Shown in pieces: positions 7,951-15,779 of a DNA stretch of 64,000 nt (its first letter is position 1; each line of letters opens with the position of its first letter). Location of the stretch: assembly GCA_900549485.1 (NCBI GenBank), contig UROG01000001.1, positions 62,001-126,000 of the forward strand, read 5' to 3'. A program made the translations under genes and the position numbers. Under the pieces are notes generated by a model. That model was not told the DNA's origin. It made no database searches and worked only from the letters and a program-made list of their open reading frames with translations. The stretch comes from an uncultured Eubacteriales bacterium (lineage in GTDB: Bacteria; Bacillota; Clostridia; Oscillospirales; Oscillospiraceae).

Positions 7951-8823
7951 ATGAAGAAAAACAGATTATTTGAAAGCGCCGTCCACGGGATATTCTTGCT
8001 GCTGGGTCTTATAACTGTGGCCTGTGTTCTGCTGATCACGGTTTATCTTATAGTTTCCGGAATACCCGCCATAAGGGAAATAGGTCTTGCCAATTTTCTT
8101 TTCGGGAAGGAATGGGCCTCCACCGCCGCCGAGCCTAAATACGGAATACTGCCGTTTATTCTCACGAGCATATACGGAACGGCAGGAGCCATTGTCATCG
8201 GCGTTCCTGTCGGCTTCTTCACGGCGGTGTTCATCTCCAAGATTGCCGGACAAAAGGTGCGCAGTGCGCTTGAGGCGGCGGTAAATCTTCTTGCGGGCAT
8301 CCCCTCGGTCGTATACGGTCTTGCGGGTATGCTCATCCTCGTGCCGGCAATACGGAAGATATTCGATCTCGCCGACGGCGCAAGCCTCCTTGCCGCTATG
8401 ATCGTGCTTGCCGTAATGATACTGCCGAGTATAGTCAAGGTGTCGGTGACGGCGCTGGATGCAGTTCCGAAAGAATACGAGGACGCATCCCTCGCGCTTG
8501 GCGCGACGCCGACGGAAACATATTTCAGGGTGTCCGTTCCGGCTGCGAAAAGCGGAATAGCCGCTGCCGTCGTGCTGGGCGTAGGGCGCGCCATAGGAGA
8601 AGCGATGGCTGTCATGATGGTTTCGGGAAACGTTGCAAATATGCCCTCCCTTTTCCAGAGCGTGCGTTTTCTTACAACGGCGGTCGCAAGCGAAATGGCC
8701 TATTCAAGTCCGGGAAGCCTGCAAAGAAACGCACTGTTTTCCATAGCGCTCGTGCTGTTCTTTTTCATCATGCTCATAAACGCCGCGCTCAACTTCTTTC
8801 TGAAACGGGACAAGGAGAAATAG
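7951..8823 (+). CDS. pstC: Phosphate ABC transporter permease PstC
   Basis: 290 residues, six membrane helices. The inner-membrane permease signature EYEDASLALGATPTETYFRV is the EAA loop that docks on PstB. FLFGKEWASTAAEPKYGILP in the first outside loop is typical of PstC. It forms the channel with PstA. pstA begins one base after its stop. Confidence 0.95.
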   Translation: MKKNRLFESAVHGIFLLLGLITVACVLLITVYLIVSGIPAIREIGLANFLFGKEWASTAAEPKYGILPFILTSIYGTAGAIVIGVPVGFFTAVFISKIAGQKVRSALEAAVNLLAGIPSVVYGLAGMLILVPAIRKIFDLADGASLLAAMIVLAVMILPSIVKVSVTALDAVPKEYEDASLALGATPTETYFRVSVPAAKSGIAAAVVLGVGRAIGEAMAVMMVSGNVANMPSLFQSVRFLTTAVASEMAYSSPGSLQRNALFSIALVLFFFIMLINAALNFFLKRDKEK

Positions 8824-8824
8824 T

Positions 8825-9667
8825 ATGGACGCAAGAAGAAAAATGTATGCGGCTTTCATGCGTACTCTGATGTATGTATGCACCGCGCTTACCTCGGCGC
8901 TGCTGCTGCTCATGCTCGGCTATATCACGGCAAAGGGTCTGCCGAATATTTCATGGCAGTTTCTCTCTACCAAGCCGAGTTACCTGACCGGCAATATAGG
9001 GATCTTTCCGGATATCCTCAACACGGTCTATATCGTGCTCGCCGCGCTTGTCATCGTACTTCCTCTCGGCGTTGGCGCAGCGGTATATCTCACGGAATAT
9101 GCAAAAAGCAAAAGAATCGTCTCCGCCATTGAATACGCCGCAGAAACGCTGTCGGGAATACCGTCCGTTATCTACGGGCTTGTCGGTATGCTCCTCTTTT
9201 CCAACAACTTCGGCACAAGTCTGCTTGCCGGTGCTCTGACGCTCGTTATCATGAATCTGCCCACTGTGATGCGCACGACGCAGGAAAGCCTCAAAACCGT
9301 TCCGCAAAGCTACCGTGAGGGAGCTTTCGGTCTGGGCGCAGGCAAATGGCGCGTTATCCGTACAGTTGTACTGCCCGGCTGCATCGACGGCGTTATAACC
9401 GGATGTATTCTCTCCGTCGGCCGGATTTTAGGCGAATCGGCGGCGCTGCTGTTCACTGCGGGCTTTGCACACGCCGTAAACGGGCTGTTCACCGGTCTTG
9501 TAAGCCCCGGCGCTACGCTGACCGTAGCGCTGTACGTATATGCAAAGGAGGAGGGCGAGTTCGGCGCGGCTTTCGCCATCGCCGCTATTCTCATGGTTCT
9601 TACGCTGCTTATCAACCTTTCTGCCGCAGCTGTCGGAAAGCACTTTGCAAAAAGGAGAAGTCTATGA
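8825..9667 (+). CDS. pstA: Phosphate ABC transporter permease PstA
   Basis: 280 residues, six membrane helices, with the EAA loop SYREGAFGLGAGKWRVIRTV and PstA-typical FLSTKPSYLTGNIGIFPDIL near residue 45. Pairs with PstC. Its stop codon overlaps the pstB start by four bases (ATGA), so translation is coupled. Confidence 0.95.
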   Translation: MDARRKMYAAFMRTLMYVCTALTSALLLLMLGYITAKGLPNISWQFLSTKPSYLTGNIGIFPDILNTVYIVLAALVIVLPLGVGAAVYLTEYAKSKRIVSAIEYAAETLSGIPSVIYGLVGMLLFSNNFGTSLLAGALTLVIMNLPTVMRTTQESLKTVPQSYREGAFGLGAGKWRVIRTVVLPGCIDGVITGCILSVGRILGESAALLFTAGFAHAVNGLFTGLVSPGATLTVALYVYAKEEGEFGAAFAIAAILMVLTLLINLSAAAVGKHFAKRRSL

Positions 9668-10419
9668 ACGAAATAATCACGGCGGATAAGCTCAATCTCT
9701 GGTACGGCGAAACGCACGCGCTCAAGGATATAAGCATCGGCATCCCCGACAAGAGCATAACGGCGCTGATCGGCCCGTCGGGCTGCGGCAAATCCACTTT
9801 TCTCAAAACGCTCAACCGTATGAACGACCTGATACCGGGGGTCAGGATCGCCGGAAACGCAGCATACAACGGCAGGAGCATTTTCGGCAAGGATGTTGAC
9901 GTCAACGAGCTTCGCAGGGACGTCGGCATGGTGTTCCAGAAGCCGAACCCTTTCCCGATGAGCATATATGACAACATCGCTTACGGTCCGCGCACGCACG
10001 GGATCACGGCAAGAAAGGAGCTTGACGAGATCGTCGAACAGTCGCTGAGGGACGCGTCGATATGGGACGAGGTAAAGGATCGGCTGAGGAAAAGTGCGCT
10101 AGGTCTGTCCGGCGGACAGCAGCAGAGACTGTGCATCGCACGCGCACTCGCGGTAAAGCCTAAGGTGCTGCTCATGGATGAGCCTACATCCGCTCTCGAC
10201 CCGATCTCTACATCCCGTATTGAGGATCTTATACTGCTGCTCAAAGAAAAGTACGCGATAATCATTGTAACGCACAACATGCAGCAGGCTGTGCGCATCT
10301 CGGACAAAACCGCCTTCTTCCTTTTGGGCGAGCTTATAGAAGCCGACGATACCGAAAAGCTGTTTTCCACCCCTGTCGATAAACGGACGGAAGACTACAT
10401 AACGGGAAGATTCGGGTGA
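9664..10419 (+). CDS. pstB: Phosphate ABC transporter ATPase PstB
   Basis: 251 residues, full-length PstB. Walker A GPSGCGKST, Q-loop GMVFQKPNPFPMSIYDN (PstB-specific), signature LSGGQQQRLCIARAL, Walker B VLLMDEPTSALD and the H-loop in IIIVTHNMQQA. Drives phosphate uptake. The start at 9664 overlaps the pstA stop; the frame is open upstream only as an out-of-frame passage through pstA. Confidence 0.96.
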   Translation: MNEIITADKLNLWYGETHALKDISIGIPDKSITALIGPSGCGKSTFLKTLNRMNDLIPGVRIAGNAAYNGRSIFGKDVDVNELRRDVGMVFQKPNPFPMSIYDNIAYGPRTHGITARKELDEIVEQSLRDASIWDEVKDRLRKSALGLSGGQQQRLCIARALAVKPKVLLMDEPTSALDPISTSRIEDLILLLKEKYAIIIVTHNMQQAVRISDKTAFFLLGELIEADDTEKLFSTPVDKRTEDYITGRFG

Positions 10420-10462
10420 CATCGAAACAACAGTGCTGTAAATGAATTTTACGGAGGAAAGC

Positions 10463-11101
10463 ATGAGAAACAGATTTGACGAGCAGTTGGATCTGCTCAA
10501 CAGGAAAATGACCGAAATGGGCTGTGAATGCGAGAGTATAATCGCCCTTTCCGTAAAAGCCCTGCTCAACGGCAGCAGCTCCGACGCGAAAAAGGCCATA
10601 GAGAGCGGCGGCATGATCGACCAGATGGAGCGTGAAATAGAGTCCATCTGCCTGAAGCTTCTGCTTCAGCAGCAGCCTGTGGCAAAGGATCTCCGCATTA
10701 TTTCCGCCGCGCTCAAAATGATAACGGACATGGAGAGAATCGGCGATCAGGCGGAGGATATAGCCGAGATAATCACCTTTTTGGGCGGCAGAACGGGTGA
10801 AGAATGTCATGACATACGCCTTATGGCGGAGGCTACGATCAAGATGGTCAACGACAGCATTGAGGCCTATGTAAAAAGGGACCTTGCGCTTGCAAATGCG
10901 GTCATAGATTATGACGACGTAGTCGATGAGGCTTTTATGCGCGTCAAAAACACCCTGATCACGATGATAACCGCCAGCGCAGCCGACGGCGAATACGCGA
11001 TAGACCTGCTCATGATAGCGAAATATTTTGAGCGCATCGGCGATCACGCGGTAAACATTGCCGAATGGGTGGAGTTTTCCGTCACGGGACATCATATATA
11101 A
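10463..11101 (+). CDS. phoU: Phosphate signalling protein PhoU
   Basis: 212 residues, two tandem three-helix PhoU domains, with the metal-binding type motifs (E/D)xxxD as in KMITDMERIGDQAEDIAEI and YFERIGDHAVNIAEWVEF. PhoU restrains Pst transport and phosphate signalling. GGAGG six bases before ATG 10463 makes this the start rather than the ATG at 10442. No phoP/phoR genes are next to the operon. A structured repeat begins 11 bases after its stop. Confidence 0.94.
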   Translation: MRNRFDEQLDLLNRKMTEMGCECESIIALSVKALLNGSSSDAKKAIESGGMIDQMEREIESICLKLLLQQQPVAKDLRIISAALKMITDMERIGDQAEDIAEIITFLGGRTGEECHDIRLMAEATIKMVNDSIEAYVKRDLALANAVIDYDDVVDEAFMRVKNTLITMITASAADGEYAIDLLMIAKYFERIGDHAVNIAEWVEFSVTGHHI

Positions 11102-11111
11102 CAACTCTTTG

Positions 11112-11391
11112 AGACTGTCAAAAAAATATGCACCAAAGCCGGATAATAGAGCAGCAGGGGAGCTTGAGGGGGCAAGGCCCGCCTCAAATTGGATAAACCG
11201 CCGTCGGAAGCCTTGATATCTCAAGGCTTTCGGTAACAGCATTTTGAACTCTTTCAAAATGCTCGGCGGAAAGCGCAGGCAAAAAAGTCCTGTAAGGACT
11301 TTTTTGACAAGCTGAGGGATGCGGCAGGTTTCTGCCGCATCCCTTTAGCCTGTCAGCTTGTCAAGGTCTGCAAGGACTTTTTTGACAGTCT
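11112..11391 (+). repeat. Structured 3'-UTR repeat, copy 1 (full, with terminal inverted repeats)
   Basis: Bounded by AGACTGTCAAAAAA (11112-11125) and its exact complement (11378-11391). Inside are several hairpins: a long one starting near 11195 (arms CGGAAGCCTTGA-like), CATTTTGAA/TTCAAAATG, and an enclosing CCGCCG/CGGCGG pair making a three-way junction. It also holds a 12-bp terminator-like stem (11316-11327 with 11332-11343). Lies directly after phoU in the same orientation. Copies 2 and 3 are at 12984 and 21425, and a partial copy is at 62805. Confidence 0.85.
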
Positions 11392-11447
11392 GAACGCACG
11401 GCAAAAGCCGCGCGTTTTCATTCCGGCGCGGCAAGCGGAAAATTACG

Positions 11448-11476
11448 TTGTCTTGCAGGCCGAAATGTGGTATACT
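11448..11476 (+). promoter_or_regulatory. Sigma-A type promoter of the UDP-sugar dehydrogenase
   Basis: TTGTCT (11448-11453), 17 bases, TATACT (11471-11476). The leader would be about 130 bases with no structure that I recognise, and the ribosome site of the gene is weak. Confidence 0.7.
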
Positions 11477-11611
11477 GAAAATCAATCAGAAGATTTAATA
11501 TAATTAACTCTTTTAAGCATAAGGGGAGCTGCACACACCGCATTTCGGCGGCTCTGTCCGGCTCCTGCGGGCTTGAAAACAAAATAATTTGCAGCAAAAG
11601 TTGGTGCTTAC

Positions 11612-12946
11612 ATGGATAACACAATCGCTTTCGATACACTGTACGACCGCCTTATCGCCGGTGAGGAAAAGCTTGCGCTTATCGGCCTTGGCTATGTGGG
11701 TATGCCGATCGCCGTCGAGTTTGCAAAATACGTGAAGGTTATCGGCTATAACCATAACGAAAACAGAATACGCCAGTACAAAAGCGGTGTTGACCCGACA
11801 AACGAGGTTGGGAACGAAGCCATAAGCCGTACCACTGTCGATTTTACATCGGACGAGACAAGACTGCGCGAAGCGAAGTTTCTCATCGTCGCCGTGCCCA
11901 CACCGGTAAACTCCGACCATACGCCCGATCTCTATCCCGTCGAAAACGCCTCGCGCATAGTCGGGCGCAACCTCACCAAAGGCGCGGTCGTATGCTATGA
12001 ATCGACGGTATATCCCGGCGTCACCGAAGACGTTTGCATACCTATCCTTGAAAAGGAATCCGGTCTGACGTGCGGGACGGATTTCAAGATCGCGTACAGT
12101 CCCGAACGCATCAACCCCGGCGACAAGGTGCATACACTGACTACTATCCGCAAGATCGTCTCCGGCATGGACGAGCTGACGTGCAGGATCGTGAAGCAGG
12201 TTTATGACATTGTTATCAAAGCCGGAACATATCCGGTCAGCAGCATCAAGACCGCCGAAGCCGTCAAAGTCGTCGAAAACAGTCAGCGCGACATCAACAT
12301 CGCTTTCATGAACGAGCTTGCCATGGTATTTGACCGTATGGGCATCGACACGAACGAGGTCGTTGACGGCATGAACACGAAGTGGAACGCCCTCGGCTTC
12401 CGCCCCGGTCTTGTCGGCGGACACTGCATAGGCGTTGACCCGTATTATTTTACATACGAGGCGGAAAAACTCGGCTACCACAGTCAGATAATCCTCAACG
12501 GCAGGATAGTGAACGACGGCATGGGCGCGTTTGTCGCGGAAACCGCGGTAAAGAAAATGGTTGAGGCGGGGCAGGCTCCCAAAAAGAGCAGGGTCGTTAT
12601 CCTCGGGATCACGTTCAAGGAAAACTGCCCTGACTGCCGCAACAGCAAGGTGGAGGATATTATAAAATGTCTCGGCGGCTACGGTATTGAGCCTCTGGTC
12701 GCCGATCCGTGGGCAGATCCCGCGACGGCAAAGAAGGAATACGGCATTGAGCTTACCGCGCTTGAGGATATCCATGACGCCGACTGCATAATCGCCGCAG
12801 TGGCTCACAGGGAGTTCCGCGAAATGAAGCTCGGCGATATTCTGAAGCTTTACCGCCCCGACACCGAGCCGGTGCTAATCGACGTAAAGGGCATGTATCC
12901 TATAAAAGAGCTTGAAGCCTCCGGCATAAAATGGTGGAGGCTGTAA
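11612..12946 (+). CDS. UDP-N-acetylhexosamine (or UDP-glucose) 6-dehydrogenase, TviB/WbpA type
   Basis: 444 residues. N-terminal NAD-binding Rossmann domain with LALIGLGYVGMPIAVEFAK (about 23-41), central dimer helix, and C-terminal UDP-binding domain. The catalytic cysteine is Cys272 in GGHCIGVDPYY, and the conserved ITFKENCPDCRNSK follows. This form, with GVDPYY and FKENCPD, fits the TviB/WbpA/CapL branch that oxidises UDP-GlcNAc or UDP-ManNAc-type sugars for surface polysaccharides. It stands alone, without glycan genes nearby, so the exact substrate is open. Copies of the 3'-UTR repeat flank it on both sides. Confidence 0.88.
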   Translation: MDNTIAFDTLYDRLIAGEEKLALIGLGYVGMPIAVEFAKYVKVIGYNHNENRIRQYKSGVDPTNEVGNEAISRTTVDFTSDETRLREAKFLIVAVPTPVNSDHTPDLYPVENASRIVGRNLTKGAVVCYESTVYPGVTEDVCIPILEKESGLTCGTDFKIAYSPERINPGDKVHTLTTIRKIVSGMDELTCRIVKQVYDIVIKAGTYPVSSIKTAEAVKVVENSQRDINIAFMNELAMVFDRMGIDTNEVVDGMNTKWNALGFRPGLVGGHCIGVDPYYFTYEAEKLGYHSQIILNGRIVNDGMGAFVAETAVKKMVEAGQAPKKSRVVILGITFKENCPDCRNSKVEDIIKCLGGYGIEPLVADPWADPATAKKEYGIELTALEDIHDADCIIAAVAHREFREMKLGDILKLYRPDTEPVLIDVKGMYPIKELEASGIKWWRL

Positions 12947-12983
12947 ACTGACAGAGAACCGAATTATATTATTAAAGGCAGAA

Positions 12984-13177
12984 TGTCAAAAAACTATGTA
13001 TTAAAGTCAGATAACAGAGCAGCGGGGGAGCTTGAGGGGGCAGGGTCTGCCTCAAATTGAATAAACCGCCGTCGAAAGCCTTGATATATCAAGGCTTTCG
13101 GCAACAGCATTTTGAACTCTTTCAAAATGCTCGGCGGAAAGCGCGGTCAAAAAAGTCCTTGCAGGACTTTTTTGACA
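12984..13177 (+). repeat. Structured 3'-UTR repeat, copy 2
   Basis: Starts TGTCAAAAAA and ends TTTTTTGACA. Shares with copies 1 and 3 the GAGCAGC...GGGGAGCTTGAGG start, the CCGCCG/CGGCGG closing pair and both inner hairpins. The first hairpin reads CGAAAGCCTTGAT/ATCAAGGCTTTCG. Begins 37 bases after the dehydrogenase stop, in the same orientation. Confidence 0.85.
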
Positions 13178-13184
13178 AGCTGTA

Positions 13185-13230
13185 AAGGGGCCTGCGGCAA
13201 TTTTGTTTTGCCGCAGCCCCTTATTTTGAT
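13185..13230. terminator. Bidirectional terminator-like hairpin
   Basis: GGGG-CCTGCGGCAA pairs with TTGCCGCAG-CCCC (one bulged base), flanked by AAA on the left and TTATTTT on the right. It can serve both the dehydrogenase/repeat transcript and the MATE gene that ends at 13241. Confidence 0.7.
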
Positions 13231-13240
13231 CGTTTTTAGT

Positions 13241-14587
13241 TCAATCCTGTTTTTCGGCACGGCTGCGTTTCGCGCTGCACCGCTTTATGAGCGCCCACAA
13301 AACATTCATAAGCACCCAGCCTATACCTGTCGCAAGCGCGACCGCCGACAGCCCCATTTTATCGACCAGCAGCCACGAGAGGACTACGCGCAGCGCGATA
13401 TGGCTTGTCGCGCCGATGAACGGAACGGACACGCGGCCTATGCCGTCAAAATAGCCAGCAAAAGAGCCGCCTATGAAGCAAAGCGTATAGAACAGAGCGA
13501 TTATTTTCATATAATCACAGGCATTTTCATAGGCCTCGCCGCTGTAGCTTCCCAGCATGAAGCCAACCGACGCGCCTGCGCTGACATACATTATCGCCGA
13601 CATTGCAAGCCCCATACAGACCATAAGCACAAGGCTCTTGCCAAACGTCTCGCGCACCCGCTCATCCTTACCTGCGCCGTAGTTCTGAGCCACGACCACC
13701 GAAGCCGCCGCGGCGCCGCTGTCGGCAAACGAGTTTGCAAAGCCCTCGATACGCGTCGTCGCGGTATAGGCGGAGATCATTTCCGTGCCGCCGGTGTTTA
13801 CCGCGCCCTGCACAAGCAGCTTCCCGATATACAGGCTCGACTGGTGCATGGCGGTAATAAAGCTGAAATGTGCCGTTTGGCGCAGAAGCGCCGCGTCCAT
13901 TCGGCAGTCCCTGCGCGTAAAGAGCAGCTCCGGCGTTTTATGGCGCAGATATATGATGCACAGCAGCGCCGAAAACGCCTGCGATGCGGCAGTCGCCCAC
14001 GCCGCGCCGGAAATACCCCATTGCAGCTTGGCGACAAAGCAGTAATCCAGCAGCAGATTAACGCTCACCGCCGCAAACAAAGCCAGCAGCGCCGCATTAG
14101 CCCGCCCTATGGAGCGCAGAAGCGCACTGTACAGGTTATAAAGGAACGTAGCCGGGAGGCTCAGCAGAATGATCGTGAGGTAGCCGGTCACAAAGCCCGT
14201 CAGCTCCGCCGGTGTGCGGATAAGCCGGAGCAGAGCCGGAAGTATAAGAAAGCCGGCTATACTGCATACTGCGGTAACAAGTATGCCGAATACAAGCGCC
14301 AGCCAATGCTCGCGTCTGAACGCTTCCCTGTCGTGCGCACCGTAGAGCTGTGCAAGGATAACGGAAATGCCGCTGCACGCACCAGTTATCATGAAGATAA
14401 ACAAATTCATCACCGCGCCCGCAATGCCCACGGAAGCAAACTCCGCACTGCCGGCAAAGCGCCCGAGAATAAAAGCATCCGCCGTGTTATAGAGCTGCTG
14501 CAAAATATTGCCTACGATAAGGGGCGCTGCAAGCCGCAGTAAATGCTGTGAAACGCTGCCCTCTGTCAAATCATAAGAGCGGGTCAT
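13241..14587 (-). CDS. MATE family multidrug/metabolite exporter
   Basis: 448 residues with about 12 membrane helices in two similar halves. The N-terminal LRLAAPLIVGNILQQLYNTA and LGRFAGSAEFASVGIAGAVM, and TTRIEGFANSFADSGAAAAS with VAQNYGAGK in the second half, are typical MATE sequences, closest in style to the DinF/NorM-like clostridial group. It exports cationic compounds by Na+ or H+ antiport; the substrate is unknown. Start supported by AGGTGA before ATG 14587. Lies alone, convergent with the dehydrogenase gene. Confidence 0.92.
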   Translation of the reverse strand: MTRSYDLTEGSVSQHLLRLAAPLIVGNILQQLYNTADAFILGRFAGSAEFASVGIAGAVMNLFIFMITGACSGISVILAQLYGAHDREAFRREHWLALVFGILVTAVCSIAGFLILPALLRLIRTPAELTGFVTGYLTIILLSLPATFLYNLYSALLRSIGRANAALLALFAAVSVNLLLDYCFVAKLQWGISGAAWATAASQAFSALLCIIYLRHKTPELLFTRRDCRMDAALLRQTAHFSFITAMHQSSLYIGKLLVQGAVNTGGTEMISAYTATTRIEGFANSFADSGAAAASVVVAQNYGAGKDERVRETFGKSLVLMVCMGLAMSAIMYVSAGASVGFMLGSYSGEAYENACDYMKIIALFYTLCFIGGSFAGYFDGIGRVSVPFIGATSHIALRVVLSWLLVDKMGLSAVALATGIGWVLMNVLWALIKRCSAKRSRAEKQD

Positions 14588-14664
14588 ATTGTCACCTGTC
14601 CTGTCTTCTCTCTGTCGGAAGGGGGGTTATTTTTCCGGATACCCTCAGTCGGTAAAGGTAATGC

Positions 14665-14716
14665 ATATTCCGATACGGATTATAACCGCCGGAAGCGGGA
14701 AACGCAATGCTTTCCC
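14665..14716 (+). repeat. Island-flanking direct repeat, left copy
   Basis: About 50 bases aligning with 20064-20114 at nearly 90 percent: shared blocks ATATTCCGATAC, ATTATAACCGCCGG, GCGG and AAACGCAA. Copy 2 has one base fewer after the first block. The pair encloses about 5.3 kb of accessory genes. Confidence 0.75.
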
Positions 14717-14817
14717 GATAAATTATCCGTGCTGATAAGCCGCTTCATGCTCACCGCACCCGTAGGCAGGGCAAAATAAGCTGCTGTCGGAATTTTTTCG
14801 TTTTCCCGTCAGACGCC

Positions 14818-15024
14818 TCACTTCCCATCATCAACAAATTCAAACAGTTCCTCAACGGTCACATGGAACACTTTCGCAATATCCATAGCCAATTTAAGGG
14901 ACGGATTATATCTTCCGTTTTCCAGATGGACAATCGTTTCCCGTCTCGCACCAACAAGCTCGGCCAGTTCGCTCTGCTTATACCCCGCCTTCTCCCGATA
15001 CTCCTTGACTCTGGTTACGAGCAC
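14818..15024 (-). CDS. Small Xre/Cro-type regulator
   Basis: 68 residues, essentially one helix-turn-helix domain: RVKEYREKAGYKQSELAELV then ARRETIVHLENGRYNPSLKL and a tail ELFEFVDD. This is the YgzD/HTH_3 style small regulator that usually travels with a membrane-protein gene. The start codon is GTG (15024), two bases after the stop of the upstream membrane gene, with GGGGG before it. It probably represses its own promoter through the repeats at 15475-15505. Confidence 0.88.
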   Translation of the reverse strand: MLVTRVKEYREKAGYKQSELAELVGARRETIVHLENGRYNPSLKLAMDIAKVFHVTVEELFEFVDDGK

Positions 15025-15026
15025 GA

Positions 15027-15437
15027 TTAAACCCCCTTCGCGTCCATATAGCAGAACAGTACCGTCCGTATAACGGACGTCGCCACCAGCACGCCCATCA
15101 GCAGGTAGCCAATTACCTCCGAGGATATGTCAAAGCGTAAAACAGCCGACAGAAACCCGATGCAGACTATCAACGCCATAGTGATCTTATAGCAGACCGA
15201 GTCACAGCGTTTCAGATTTGCCGCAGCCATTTCGTCCACAACCTCCTTCTTGTATTTTCTTTCCCGCGCACCCAAAAAGCAGAAAAAGAGAAAAGCAAAG
15301 ATTGCAGCGGTTGTCTGAATGGAGCTGAAATAGCTTTCCCACCCGTTTCTTGCCCAGCACCAGTAATATACCGCGATGCATACCGCCAGCACGATACGTG
15401 CGATAAGCAGCTCTTTTAATGTTACTTTCTTACTCAT
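15027..15437 (-). CDS. Small membrane protein paired with the Xre regulator
   Basis: 136 residues with four predicted membrane helices in two pairs (about 10-26, 42-58, then 85-101 and 108-127) separated by a charged loop KYKKEVVDEMAAANLKRCDS. Two-gene operons of this kind (membrane protein then Xre regulator) are common in Clostridia; I think of the DUF2178-like group but cannot confirm. Function unknown. First gene of the operon, under the promoter at 15491-15519. Confidence 0.7.
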   Translation of the reverse strand: MSKKVTLKELLIARIVLAVCIAVYYWCWARNGWESYFSSIQTTAAIFAFLFFCFLGARERKYKKEVVDEMAAANLKRCDSVCYKITMALIVCIGFLSAVLRFDISSEVIGYLLMGVLVATSVIRTVLFCYMDAKGV

Positions 15438-15471
15438 ACTTCTTTTACTTCTTTTCTCAATGTTACATATT

Positions 15472-15519
15472 TCGCACTTGCGATGTTATAAATATATCAC
15501 TTGCGCCGATGCACGTCAA
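15472..15519 (-). promoter_or_regulatory. Promoter and probable operator of the Xre pair
   Basis: Minus-strand TTGACG (15519-15514), 17 bases, TATATT (15496-15491). CACTTGCG occurs at 15475-15482 and 15498-15505, the first inside the near-palindrome TCGCACTTGCGA. The two copies bracket the -10, as expected for autoregulation. Confidence 0.65.
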
Positions 15520-15540
15520 TAGGAAAAGTGAAATGATTTT

Positions 15541-15719
15541 AAGGCTGACCCGCGCCGGTTTTTTCGGGCGGATCATCACTCATACATCGTTATTGTCCTT
15601 GATAAGCCGCCAAGGATCACCAAGGACAATGCCGCGTTTATCACGTCAAGGTTTATCTGAAACTTCTTGTTGAATTTTGGATTTCATAAGTTATAACTTA
15701 TAAATTTGTATTTTCACCA
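15541..15719. other. Intergenic stretch with two palindromes
   Basis: No gene seen. It holds an inverted repeat ATTGTCCTTG (15591-15600) with CAAGGACAAT (15620-15629), and the perfect 16-bp palindrome ATAAGTTATAACTTAT (15686-15701) just upstream of the next promoter, a likely operator. Confidence 0.5.
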
Positions 15720-15748
15720 TTGAGTTTAACCTGTAAATTTGATATACT
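15720..15748 (+). promoter_or_regulatory. Sigma-A type promoter of the ATPase gene
   Basis: TTGAGT (15720-15725), 17 bases, TATACT (15743-15748); the palindrome at 15686-15701 lies 18 bases upstream of the -35. Confidence 0.75.
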
Positions 15749-15779
15749 ATGGTCAACCACTGAAAGGGGACAAAGACTT

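Noticed and set aside
13112..14542. 476-codon plus-strand frame opposite the MATE gene
   Set aside because: The minus-strand MATE protein has clear family motifs; the plus-strand product is Arg/His/Gln-rich noise.
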